From NCBI GenBank assembly GCA_020352595.1, contig CP070682.1:1653329-1661729 (forward strand): DNA of 8,401 bases, given 5' to 3'. The stretch is from a bacterium (GTDB lineage: Bacteria; BMS3Abin14). Positions 1 to 8,053 of this stretch are shown here, one piece after another. A program made the position numbers and the translations under genes. Position 1 is the first letter of the stretch. Each line of letters begins with the position of its first letter. The notes under the pieces were generated by a model. That model was not told the DNA's origin, did not search any database, and was given only the letters and a program-made list of their open reading frames with translations.

Positions 1-960
<960 letters not shown>

Positions 961-971
961 GGTGTCCTCCT
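961..971 (-). promoter_or_regulatory. Ribosome binding site that fixes the TTG start of aspS
   Basis: On the minus strand AGGAGG (971-966) is followed by the spacer ACACC and then TTG at 960-958. It is the strongest Shine-Dalgarno match noted in the window and has no competing ATG or GTG start, so it supports initiation at a rare TTG codon. Confidence 0.8.
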
Positions 972-981
972 GACGAGCAAA

Positions 982-1012
982 GGGCCTCGCCGGTTATCCG
1001 GTTACAAGGCCC
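982..1012 (-). other. RNA hairpin in the leader between the PATAN response regulator gene and aspS
   Basis: On the minus strand GGGCCT (1012-1007) pairs perfectly with AGGCCC (987-982). Inside, CCGG (1001-998) and CCGG (993-990) can pair around an ATAA loop, giving a two-tier stem with an asymmetric internal loop. Only three Ts follow, so as an intrinsic terminator it is weak. It ends 10 bases before the aspS Shine-Dalgarno. It could be a partial terminator, an mRNA processing or stability element, or a translational control element for the synthetase. No T-box or known riboswitch core was recognised in the 102-base gap (961-1062). Confidence 0.4.
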
Positions 1013-1062
1013 GTGATTGCGCTGATTTCCGGCCCCACCCCTCCGGCCGATATGTGCCGCGG

Positions 1063-2736
1063 CTAGGAAGAGGTCTTTTTCAGCCTCTGGATCATCACCT
1101 GCTGCTGCTGGATCTCCAGGGACAGAGAGGCCAGATTGAGCAGAATCTCCAGGGAATCGATGTCCCTGGGCTGTATCCCTCCCGGGACGACGTCACAGTA
1201 GAGGAGAGCCACGACGATGTTCTGCACCAGGATCGGGAGGACCACGACGTACCCCGGGGACGGGTCTCCCAGCATGGCGCTCAAACCGCTGCCCAGGTCC
1301 TTACCCGGATTTTCGGCCGTGACCATCTGCTTTGAGTCCACGGTCTTCTTGAGCAGCGGTGAATCAGCCAGGCTGATGTTAAGATTCTTGACCGCCTTGG
1401 CGAAGTCCCCCTTGCCGGGCCTTCGATCACCGCCGTAAAAACCTGTGAGGTTGTCCCTCCTGACGAGGAGCACCGCGCACCGGTCCACCTCCCGGGAAGC
1501 GAAGTTCACCATGACCTCGGCCATGTTGCCCAGACTCTTGTCCCTGACCATCTTGTGGCTGGTGTCCGAGAGGAATCGGATGTCGCCGGCATCGCGCTGG
1601 ACCACCTCTCCCACCTTCTGCAGTTCCTCCCGCGACTGTATGAGCTGCGACAGCAGCTCCTCCCTCAGGATGTTCTGCTGGTCCCTCTCGAAGTAGATCT
1701 CGTGACGCTGGATGACGTTCTGGATGCAGAGGGCCACTTCCTCGATGAAGAGGTTGAGCTGCTCTTCCAGGTGGTCCGGTCCCACCTCTTTCCTCTCCGG
1801 CTTGTTGATGTAGTAAGTGGCGCCGAGAAACAGGGCTCTCCTCCGGATGGTGGCGTCCGGGTAGGCCGTGTTGACGATGACGGGAACGTGGCTGTGGGTC
1901 TTCTGGATCTCCTCGAGGAGCTCCAGTCCCCCGAAGATCCCCTTTCCGCTGAGGGTGGGCATGATCAGATCGGAGATCACGATGGGTATCTTCCCGGTGG
2001 CCTCGTACTCGGACATCTTCTCCAGGGCCTTCTGGGGCGATTCCACCGCGTCGACGTCGAATCCGAAGCTCAGCAGTTTGTCCTTGAACAGTTCCCTCAT
2101 GAGCATCTCGTCCTCCACGAGGAGAACGACTTCCTGGGGTTTGAGCTCCCTCAGTTTCTGGCTCACCCTCCTGACCGCCTGCAGGATCTCTTCCTTGATC
2201 TCGCCCTCGATCTTGTCCCGGCTGGGAACGATCTGATCGATGGCCCACTCGTCCTCCACGGCTGATGTCAGCTGAGCGCCACGCTTGGCAAGCTCATCAA
2301 AGGGCAGATGTTCCAGGGGCTCTCCCGGGACATCCTCGGCCGGTTCCACGCGGTACAGACCTTCGTTGCCCCAGGAGAAAAGGTGAACGAGGGACTCTTC
2401 CAGGACGTTCTTCATGGCGTTGTCGAGGGTCTCCTTGTCCACCACCGCCTGTTCGATGAGGATCTCGCCGATGAAGGCCCCCTTCCCCTTCTGTTTCTGG
2501 ACGGAAAGCGCCGTCTGGAGCTCCTTTTCGGTGATGATGTTCTTGCTGACCAGATGCCTTCCCAGCCGGCTTCGCACCCTCGGCTCCCTGACTTGAACCA
2601 CCTTCCCCTCCTTGAAGGTGATGGACGCAAGACCCGTCTTTCCCTTGAGAGTGACTGTACCGGTGAAGGACCGCTCCTGGCTGCCCTTGAGTAACTTGAC
2701 CAGTTCGGTGCTCTTGAGACTCCCTGATGTACTCAT
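1063..2736 (-). CDS. PATAN/DUF4388 - receiver - GAF-like response regulator
   Basis: 557 residues, cytoplasmic, with no signal peptide or membrane segment. Residues about 7-165 look like a DUF4388/PATAN domain, a module found in bacterial and cyanobacterial signalling proteins. It includes a stretch resembling the N-terminal domain of GspE-type ATPases (LGRHLVSKNIITEKEL, 58-73). A receiver domain spans about 202-330, with acidic-pocket residues around D209, probable phospho-acceptor D256 in SDLIMP, T290 and K312 in NKP. The loop after D256 is longer than usual (SGKGIFGG, 263-270). A helical, probably coiled-coil segment (about 350-385) leads to a GAF-like C-terminal half (about 385-545). There is no DNA-binding domain or GGDEF, so output is probably by protein contact. 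The ATG overlaps the hisS stop as ATGA, with AAAGGAG 7 bases upstream, implying translational coupling to hisS. The exact role and the sensing kinase are unknown. Confidence 0.85.
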   Translation of the reverse strand: MSTSGSLKSTELVKLLKGSQERSFTGTVTLKGKTGLASITFKEGKVVQVREPRVRSRLGRHLVSKNIITEKELQTALSVQKQKGKGAFIGEILIEQAVVDKETLDNAMKNVLEESLVHLFSWGNEGLYRVEPAEDVPGEPLEHLPFDELAKRGAQLTSAVEDEWAIDQIVPSRDKIEGEIKEEILQAVRRVSQKLRELKPQEVVLLVEDEMLMRELFKDKLLSFGFDVDAVESPQKALEKMSEYEATGKIPIVISDLIMPTLSGKGIFGGLELLEEIQKTHSHVPVIVNTAYPDATIRRRALFLGATYYINKPERKEVGPDHLEEQLNLFIEEVALCIQNVIQRHEIYFERDQQNILREELLSQLIQSREELQKVGEVVQRDAGDIRFLSDTSHKMVRDKSLGNMAEVMVNFASREVDRCAVLLVRRDNLTGFYGGDRRPGKGDFAKAVKNLNISLADSPLLKKTVDSKQMVTAENPGKDLGSGLSAMLGDPSPGYVVVLPILVQNIVVALLYCDVVPGGIQPRDIDSLEILLNLASLSLEIQQQQVMIQRLKKTSS

Positions 2737-4013
2737 GGCACTGCTCCTTTCACCGGCGGCATGGTTTCCTTCTCCAGCGCCGCCAGAAATACCTTGCTGT
2801 CCACCGCCCTCTGCTCCCCCGTGGAGAAATCCTTGACCTGGAGTTGCCCCGATCCCAGCTCCTCATCGCCCAGGATGATGACACGGGTGGCCCCGGCCCT
2901 GTCGGCGCTTCGAAGCTGCGCCTTGAGACTCCTGTCCTCGAGATCGGTCTCCACGATGAGCCCCATCCCCCTGATCCGGTCAGCCAGGGCCTGGGCCGGC
3001 ACCCTGGCGCTGCCGGTTGCCGCGGCCACGAAGAAATGGGGAACCGGCAGCCGGAGGCCACCCCGCTCTATGATCAGCGCCAGCCTTTCCAGGCCGATGG
3101 CAAAACCGATGCCCGGCGTATCTCCTCCGATCTCCCTCGCGAGGCCGTCATATCTGCCCCCGGCGGCCACGGCATTCTGAGCGCCCAGGCGCTCGCAGAC
3201 GGCCTCGAAGGCCGTCCTGTTATAGTAGTCCAGGCCGCGGACGATGCCGTGGTCCACCTCGAAGGGGACTTCCAGCTCCTTGAGGGTCTGCCTCACGCGC
3301 GTAAAATGCGCGTCGCAGGCCTTGCAAAGATAATCCAGGACAGCGGGCGCTCCCCTGAGGGCCTCCCTGCAGGAAGGCACCTTGCAGTCCAGGACCCTGA
3401 GTGGGTTGCTCTGGATCCTGCGCACACAGTTGGAGCACAGCGCGCCGGCGACTTTCCCCAAAAATCCTGTGAGTGCGTCCCTGTAGGAGGGCCGGCACTC
3501 GACACAACCGAGGGAGTTGACGAGGATGCGCACATCCTCGACCCCGAGCCTTACGAAGAGCCTGTACAGGAGGTCGAGGACCTCCGCGTCCACCAGCGGG
3601 CCCTCTCCTCCGATGGCCTCCAGTCCGATCTGGTAGAACTGCCTGTACCTCCCCTTCTGCGGCCTCTCGTAACGGAACATGGGGCCGGTGTAGAAGATCT
3701 TGGCGATACCCCCCTGCGCCTTCCAGCCCCCCTCGAGGTAGGCCCTCACCGCGGAGGCGGTACCCTCGGGTCTGAGCGTGATGCTGGCGCCGTTGCGGTC
3801 CTGGAACGTATACATCTCCTTCTCGACGATGTCCGTCGACTCGCCGATACCCCTGGCAAACAGTTCCGTGGCCTCGACGATGGGAAGCCTGATCTCGCGG
3901 TAACCGAAGAGCTCGAAGTGTTCCCTCGTCCGATCCTCCACGTGCCGCAGGATGTAGGCCTCTTCAGCCGGGATGTCCCTGAACCCCCGGATAGCCTTTA
4001 TAAGCCTGCTCAT
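2733..4013 (-). CDS. hisS: Histidyl-tRNA synthetase
   Basis: Class IIa synthetase that charges tRNA-His in the cytoplasm; 426 residues, the normal bacterial length. The N-terminus (KAIRGFRDIPAEE, 6-18) is typical and supports the ATG at 4013. Visible elements are motif 1 near GYREIRLPIVE (37-47), the RPEGT ATP-site loop (81-85), motif 2 FRYERPQKGRYRQFYQ (113-128), the HisRS-specific RGLDYYNRTAFE (259-270), GGRYDGL (285-291) and motif 3 GIGFAIGLERLAL (301-313). A C-terminal anticodon-binding domain occupies about 322-415. The segment between motifs 2 and 3 has eight cysteines in four pairs (C170/C173, C193/C196, C210/C215, C230/C233), suggesting a metal site. It starts 6 bases after the REC-GAF-GGDEF stop with only a weak Shine-Dalgarno (GTGGA), so it probably depends on upstream translation. 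Its TGA overlaps the next ATG. Confidence 0.97.
   Translation of the reverse strand: MSRLIKAIRGFRDIPAEEAYILRHVEDRTREHFELFGYREIRLPIVEATELFARGIGESTDIVEKEMYTFQDRNGASITLRPEGTASAVRAYLEGGWKAQGGIAKIFYTGPMFRYERPQKGRYRQFYQIGLEAIGGEGPLVDAEVLDLLYRLFVRLGVEDVRILVNSLGCVECRPSYRDALTGFLGKVAGALCSNCVRRIQSNPLRVLDCKVPSCREALRGAPAVLDYLCKACDAHFTRVRQTLKELEVPFEVDHGIVRGLDYYNRTAFEAVCERLGAQNAVAAGGRYDGLAREIGGDTPGIGFAIGLERLALIIERGGLRLPVPHFFVAAATGSARVPAQALADRIRGMGLIVETDLEDRSLKAQLRSADRAGATRVIILGDEELGSGQLQVKDFSTGEQRAVDSKVFLAALEKETMPPVKGAVP
2744..2750 (-). promoter_or_regulatory. Ribosome binding site of the PATAN response regulator, inside the hisS end
   Basis: AAAGGAG (2750-2744) lies 7 bases before the ATG at 2736. It sits within the last codons of hisS and fits the ATGA stop/start overlap at 2733-2736, as expected for reinitiation by ribosomes finishing hisS. 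Confidence 0.65.
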
Positions 4014-4019
4014 GCGGAA

Positions 4020-5468
4020 TTATCCACGAGGGACTTCGGAGTCCCTGGCGGGGCCGGCGGGACCGTTGAGGCTGTGTTCCCCCGGAGTGGCCACGTAGAC
4101 GATGTTCTTGCGCCCGTACTTGCCCCGATACATCGCCTCGTCGGCGAGGTGAAGAAGTTCGACCTTGCTCACTCCGTGTTCCGGATAGGAGGCGACCCCT
4201 ATGGAGACGGTGAGCTTGATGTTGTACCCCTCCTTCTCCAGGAAGTTGTGTTCCTCCACCATCTGCCTGATCCTCTCGGCAACGATCATGGCGCCCTTGG
4301 AGTTGGTGTCCGTCAGGACGATGATGTACTCGTCACCTCCGTACCTCGCCACGGCGTCGACCTTCCGGACGGCACTTTTGAGCAGACCGGCCAGTTCCAC
4401 CAGGATCTTGCTGCCCAGAAGATGACCGTGATGGTCGTTGACCCGCTTGAAGGAGTCCAGGTCCAGGAACAGCACCGACATGGACGAATTCAGCCTCTGG
4501 GCACGGACCAGCTCACGGTCGAGGATGTTGTTGAGGTACCGGTAGTTGAAGACATTGGTCAGGTCGTCGGTGATGGTGAGTATCTTCGCCTGGGAGTAGA
4601 GCATGGCGTTCTCGAGGGCCGCGCTGGCGTGCTCACAGAGAAAGGAGGCCACACGCAGCTCCCTGTCCCCGAAGGCGTCGCGTTTTTCCGTGTCGAAGAA
4701 GACGACCATGCCCACCAGGTCGTTCTTGTTGCGCAGGGGGATGAAGAGAAGGGACTGGATATTGTCTGTGCTGGACCTGTAGCGCACGGTGACGGCGGAG
4801 GGCTTTTGAGTGACCAGGGGGGTGTTGATGTTGGAAAGCTGTTCCCCGAACTCCTCGAACAGTTTTCTGTCCAGCTCTTCATTGTCGTCGGCGTCGAACC
4901 CCTCGGACAGGATGATGTTGGAATCGCCGTGCTCCTGGTTCACCACGTAGAGGAAGCCCCTCGTGGCTCCCGTTTCCTGGATCATGAGGTCGAAGATGAC
5001 CTGATAAAGCTCCTCGATCTCTATGGTTCGCGAGATCCGGCTGCTCACATCGTAGAGTTTGAGGCTGTTCCTGAGCTCCTTGTTCTCCTCGGCAAGTTTG
5101 GCCTGCTCCAGCGCCCGCTTGACAATGATCTTGAACTCCACCGGGTTCAGGGGCTTCCGGATGTAATCGAGCGCCCCCATCTTCATGGCCTTCACGGCGC
5201 TCTCGATGGTGCCGTATCCGGTGATGAGGATCGTTTTCAGGCCCGGGGCCTCGAGACGGAGCTGATCCACCAGATCCAGGCCGGTCTTTTCCGGCATTAC
5301 GAGGTCGGAAATGACGAGGTCCACACCGCCCCTGCGGATGATCTCCATGGCCCCGTCAACGTCCTCGGCTTCCACGACGTGGAGGTCATCGTCCTCCTCG
5401 AGGATCTGCCTGCAGAACGTCCGGGAGAAACGATCGTCATCGACGACCAGTATCTTCGATCTGGACAT
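4020..5468 (-). CDS. REC-GAF-GGDEF response regulator, predicted diguanylate cyclase
   Basis: 482 residues, cytoplasmic, predicted to make cyclic di-GMP from two GTP under phosphorelay control. The receiver domain (1-120) has the acidic cluster D10-D12, phospho-acceptor D55 in SDLVMP, T83 and K105 in KP. A helical linker (about 118-140) leads to a GAF domain (about 145-295), then a GGDEF domain (about 298-460). The active-site loop is RYGGDEY (375-381), with Tyr replacing the usual final Phe. The inhibitory I-site RxxD is present at 368-371, five residues before the loop, so product feedback is expected. The metal-binding LDLDSFKRVND (335-345) is intact; the following GHLLGS (348-353) has Ser where Asp is common. 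The last 20 or so residues look disordered. AGGGAG lies 5 bases before the ATG. It is first in a tight run with hisS and the PATAN regulator. The GAF ligand and partner kinase are unknown. Confidence 0.93.
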   Translation of the reverse strand: MSRSKILVVDDDRFSRTFCRQILEEDDDLHVVEAEDVDGAMEIIRRGGVDLVISDLVMPEKTGLDLVDQLRLEAPGLKTILITGYGTIESAVKAMKMGALDYIRKPLNPVEFKIIVKRALEQAKLAEENKELRNSLKLYDVSSRISRTIEIEELYQVIFDLMIQETGATRGFLYVVNQEHGDSNIILSEGFDADDNEELDRKLFEEFGEQLSNINTPLVTQKPSAVTVRYRSSTDNIQSLLFIPLRNKNDLVGMVVFFDTEKRDAFGDRELRVASFLCEHASAALENAMLYSQAKILTITDDLTNVFNYRYLNNILDRELVRAQRLNSSMSVLFLDLDSFKRVNDHHGHLLGSKILVELAGLLKSAVRKVDAVARYGGDEYIIVLTDTNSKGAMIVAERIRQMVEEHNFLEKEGYNIKLTVSIGVASYPEHGVSKVELLHLADEAMYRGKYGRKNIVYVATPGEHSLNGPAGPARDSEVPRG

Positions 5469-5473
5469 GGGTT

Positions 5474-5479
5474 CTCCCT
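5474..5479 (-). promoter_or_regulatory. Ribosome binding site of the REC-GAF-GGDEF gene
   Basis: AGGGAG (5479-5474) is followed by AACCC and the ATG at 5468. It lies in the 24-base gap after the comEC stop and supports the chosen start. Confidence 0.6.
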
Positions 5480-5492
5480 GGAGATAACTTCT

Positions 5493-7895
5493 CTAAAGAT
5501 ATAGAAAATAAAAGTTTTCACTATCAGAACGAACCGTCATTGTCAATAAGGTCGGGAGTTTGTCGAAGAGCCCCTCCCCTTCCTGTCCCATGATTATATC
5601 CCCATCGCCGGTAAATAGAAGCCTGAATCCGGCCTTCCGGAACCACCGCACGACCTTCGCGGAGGGCAGCTTTCCCTTCCCCGGTGGGGCCGAGGGGCAG
5701 ACCACGGTCACCCATCCGCCCCCCGCCGGGCGCTGCAGGGCGTCTTCGAGCCCTTCGGGCGGAAACCCGACGCCGCTGCCGTGATGGGGAAGTTTCAGCA
5801 GCTCAATGGCGCCGACCTTTTCCAGGGAGTTTCTGACCTTGTCCCACGGAGCGTCGCCCGTGAAAAGAGCTGTGAAACCCGGCCTTCTGAGCGCCAGCTG
5901 CAATGACGCGGCGTTCTCGTCCCCGTTCTTCGGCCCTGCGACCCCCGGTTCGAGTATCTCGAAATCGAGGGTGGACACACGGACCTTCCGGCCTGCTCTC
6001 ACGAACTGGACCCTGGTCCCGTCCGGCAAGGTGGAAAGCAGCCGGTCCCACCTCTTACCCGCTGCGCCGGGCAGAAAGATCGCGCCGACGGGCCACCTCT
6101 GCGAGATCTGCCCGACTCCCCCCACGTGGTCAGGGTGGTCATGGGACAGGAATATGGCGTCGATACGGGCGATCCCAATGTTCTGAAGGGCCCTCTCTAC
6201 AGGGGCCATCCTGCCCGGGGCTCCCTTGGGGCCGCAGTCCACGAGGACCGTCCTCCCGTCGACCCGGATGATGGTCCCGTCGGCCTGTCCGATGCCCGGG
6301 AAGTGGATGGTCATCCGGTCGGCATGGGCCATCTGGTCGAGCTGCTGGACCGTCACACCGGCCAGTGCCGCCGACAGGAAGAGGAGCAGACCGGTACCGG
6401 TACCGAACCCCCTCCTCCACCAGCAGATCAGGGCCGCAACCCCCGCGACAGATACCGCAGCGCAACCCGTCCACGCCAGGGGAAGGAACGCGGCCGGTAT
6501 GGACGAGAGGTGACCGACCATACTCATCACCGGCCCGGCCGCCCATGTCCAGGAACCTGCCGCGGCCTTGACAGGAAACCGGGGGATCATGGAGGCCAGG
6601 TCCAGCAGGACGGCAGCAGGGATGAGGACCAGGCTGAAGGCCGGCCCGGCCAGCGTGTTGGCGAGCGGGGCCGCCAGGGGGACGCCCCGCGCGCACCAGA
6701 CCGCCACGGGGAGGGTAAAGAGGATGGCTCCCGTGGCCGCCCTCATGCACACCCGGAAAAATCCCCTTTCCCCTCCCCGGGACTCCACGATGCCCGCAAC
6801 TGCCAGAGCCGAAAGGAGGAGGGCCATGTCGGGTTGTCTCCTTTCCAGGAGGACGATAACCAGGACGCACCATGAAAGGACTCTCCTTGGACAGGGGTGG
6901 CGCCCCAGCGGCAGGGCTGCCCAGGTCAGGAACAGGAACAGTCCTGCCCGGAGGGCCGAACTGCTCATGCCGGTGAAGGAGAGGTACAGCAGCCCGGCGG
7001 CCCCGCCCACGGCCATGCCCGGCAGTGCTTTCCATCCTGTCAGACCCCTCCCTCGTGCTGACCCGGCCAGGCGAACCAGCAGTACCGGGACCAGCAGGCA
7101 GGCCGCAAGATGGACACCGGAAATAGCCACAAAGTGGTAGGTACCCGTCCTCTTCATGGCGTTCTGAAGGCTGGCGTCCACGCGCCACCTCTCCCCCAGG
7201 CTAATGGCCCCCAGAAGCCCCGACAGAGGGTCATCAGAACCATCCAGGATCTCCATCAGCCGCCGGCGTCCGGCTGCCGTTAAGGATGGTCCACTTGTCA
7301 GGGGCAGCAGGCCGTCTCCTACAAGCCGGGCCCTGACGGGTTCCGTGACCTTCCCCCTTCCCGGAGGCCTCTCCAGGGAGGCCCTCAGCAGGACCATGCT
7401 GCCCGCTGGTATCGACGGCATTTTCCGGACAATGGCCTTTACTTCGAAATGCACGGTTTCGATGACCTCCGACAGGACGCCATCCACCCGGACCGTGATT
7501 TCACTGCCTTCATAGAGCGTCGGCCGGACCCCGGTGAGCCGCCCCCTCAGGGTGAGATCCTTCTCCACCCATGCAGAGAGTTCTGACCTGAGTGGGGCCA
7601 GGGCCTCCTTTGCCAGCCCGGCGGCGAAGCCGGCCGCACCCATGGCCAGTCGGGACGGATGAAGCCAGGCCGCCACCCCCATTACGGGCAGGGACGCCAT
7701 GATCAGCGGGCGTGCCCGTTCCATCAATGCACGACCTGCCGCACACCCGGTCATGAGTGAGACCGCGAGGATGGCGGCGGCTGCCGGATGGGCCCGGGTC
7801 GGACTCCCATGCACAGTATGACGACGGCGCAGGATCACGCCCCGAGGAGGAGCAAGATCGATGCCAGACGCAGGAAGCCTCCAGAGGGAGTACAT
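5493..7895 (-). CDS. comEC: ComEC/Rec2 family DNA-uptake channel protein with metallo-beta-lactamase-like domain
   Basis: Inner-membrane protein that carries a single DNA strand into the cytoplasm during natural transformation. About 800 residues, full length for the family. The N-terminal part has hydrophobic segments (about 37-54 and 64-94) and a soluble, beta-rich OB-like domain (about 108-200). The Competence domain follows (about 225-515) with the typical HFVAISGVHLA (254-264) and many membrane segments. The C-terminal MBL-like domain (about 526-770) keeps the metal motif HDHPDH (H585, H587, D589, H590), FTGD (678-681) and PHHGS (703-707), so a nuclease-type site looks intact. The start is uncertain: ATG at 7895 has no good Shine-Dalgarno, and residues 1-30 are not family-like. 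GTG at 7838 or 7814 would give a form 19 or 27 residues shorter. It follows a terminator and is followed by a response regulator gene after 24 bases. No other competence gene is visible here. Confidence 0.93.
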   Translation of the reverse strand: MYSLWRLPASGIDLAPPRGVILRRRHTVHGSPTRAHPAAAAILAVSLMTGCAAGRALMERARPLIMASLPVMGVAAWLHPSRLAMGAAGFAAGLAKEALAPLRSELSAWVEKDLTLRGRLTGVRPTLYEGSEITVRVDGVLSEVIETVHFEVKAIVRKMPSIPAGSMVLLRASLERPPGRGKVTEPVRARLVGDGLLPLTSGPSLTAAGRRRLMEILDGSDDPLSGLLGAISLGERWRVDASLQNAMKRTGTYHFVAISGVHLAACLLVPVLLVRLAGSARGRGLTGWKALPGMAVGGAAGLLYLSFTGMSSSALRAGLFLFLTWAALPLGRHPCPRRVLSWCVLVIVLLERRQPDMALLLSALAVAGIVESRGGERGFFRVCMRAATGAILFTLPVAVWCARGVPLAAPLANTLAGPAFSLVLIPAAVLLDLASMIPRFPVKAAAGSWTWAAGPVMSMVGHLSSIPAAFLPLAWTGCAAVSVAGVAALICWWRRGFGTGTGLLLFLSAALAGVTVQQLDQMAHADRMTIHFPGIGQADGTIIRVDGRTVLVDCGPKGAPGRMAPVERALQNIGIARIDAIFLSHDHPDHVGGVGQISQRWPVGAIFLPGAAGKRWDRLLSTLPDGTRVQFVRAGRKVRVSTLDFEILEPGVAGPKNGDENAASLQLALRRPGFTALFTGDAPWDKVRNSLEKVGAIELLKLPHHGSGVGFPPEGLEDALQRPAGGGWVTVVCPSAPPGKGKLPSAKVVRWFRKAGFRLLFTGDGDIIMGQEGEGLFDKLPTLLTMTVRSDSENFYFLYL
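5520..5546 (-). promoter_or_regulatory. Possible sigma-70 promoter at the end of comEC, for the REC-GAF-GGDEF/hisS operon
   Basis: On the minus strand a perfect -35 hexamer TTGACA (5546-5541) is followed after 15 bases by GATAGT (5525-5520), which matches TATAAT at 4 of 6 positions. The 15-base spacing is short, and the 17-base alternative TAGTGA is a poor -10. The next stretch (about 5525-5487) is strikingly AT-rich for this GC-rich region. This would let the operon be transcribed apart from comEC. The call rests on motif match only; the site overlaps the last comEC codons. Confidence 0.3.
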
Positions 7896-7913
7896 GGGAA
7901 GGGAGCGGTTCCG

Positions 7914-7941
7914 CCTTTGCCCTTTGGCCTTTCACCTTTGC
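7914..7941 (-). repeat. Four tandem heptanucleotide repeats, NNAAAGG on the minus strand
   Basis: Read on the minus strand, 7941-7914 is exactly four 7-base units: GCAAAGG, TGAAAGG, CCAAAGG, GCAAAGG. Only the first two positions vary. The array lies in the untranslated region between the terminator and comEC, ending 18 bases before the ATG at 7895. Each unit carries an AAAGG core that resembles a Shine-Dalgarno. It may be a degenerate simple-sequence repeat or part of the comEC leader; no function is shown. Confidence 0.7.
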
Positions 7942-7988
7942 AGGCTCCTTCCCGGTCTCTCCCGCTCCCGCCGTTCTTTGCGCCCGAC

Positions 7989-8012
7989 AAAAAAAGCGGC
8001 CCATGAGGCCGC
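7989..8012 (-). terminator. Rho-independent terminator after the gene ending at 8054
   Basis: On the minus strand GCGGCC (8012-8007), a five-base loop TCATG, GGCCGC (8001-7996) and a run of seven Ts (7995-7989) form a textbook intrinsic terminator. It lies 41 bases past the stop codon at 8054-8056. It separates that gene from comEC, so comEC should have its own promoter in 7896-7988, although no convincing -35/-10 pair was seen there. Confidence 0.88.
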
Positions 8013-8053
8013 CGGAGTATTGCCATCCTGTGTACCCTTCCCTCTGGGATCTT

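Noticed and set aside
961..1062. Possible T-box or riboswitch before aspS
   Set aside because: The gap is only 102 bases, lacks a recognisable T-box core, and has no strong terminator/antiterminator pair.
1427..2248. A 273-codon frame on the minus strand within the PATAN regulator gene
   Set aside because: Arg/Gly/Pro-rich translation typical of a shifted frame in GC-rich coding DNA; the PATAN-REC frame explains the region.
2727..5504. A 925-codon open frame on the plus strand, antisense to hisS and the cyclase gene
   Set aside because: It is in exact codon register with both minus-strand genes, so it can be closed only by sense TTA, CTA or TCA codons, which GC-rich genomes rarely use. Its translation is low-complexity and unlike any family, while the opposite strand encodes two clear proteins.
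6391..6405. Short CCGGTA tandem repeat (two and a half copies)
   Set aside because: It encodes a Gly-Thr-Gly-Thr-Gly run in ComEC and is too short to stand out as a repeat element.
6139..7188. A 349-codon shifted frame inside comEC on the minus strand
   Set aside because: Arg/Gly/Pro-rich with no domain; the ComEC frame through the same bases has conserved membrane and MBL motifs.
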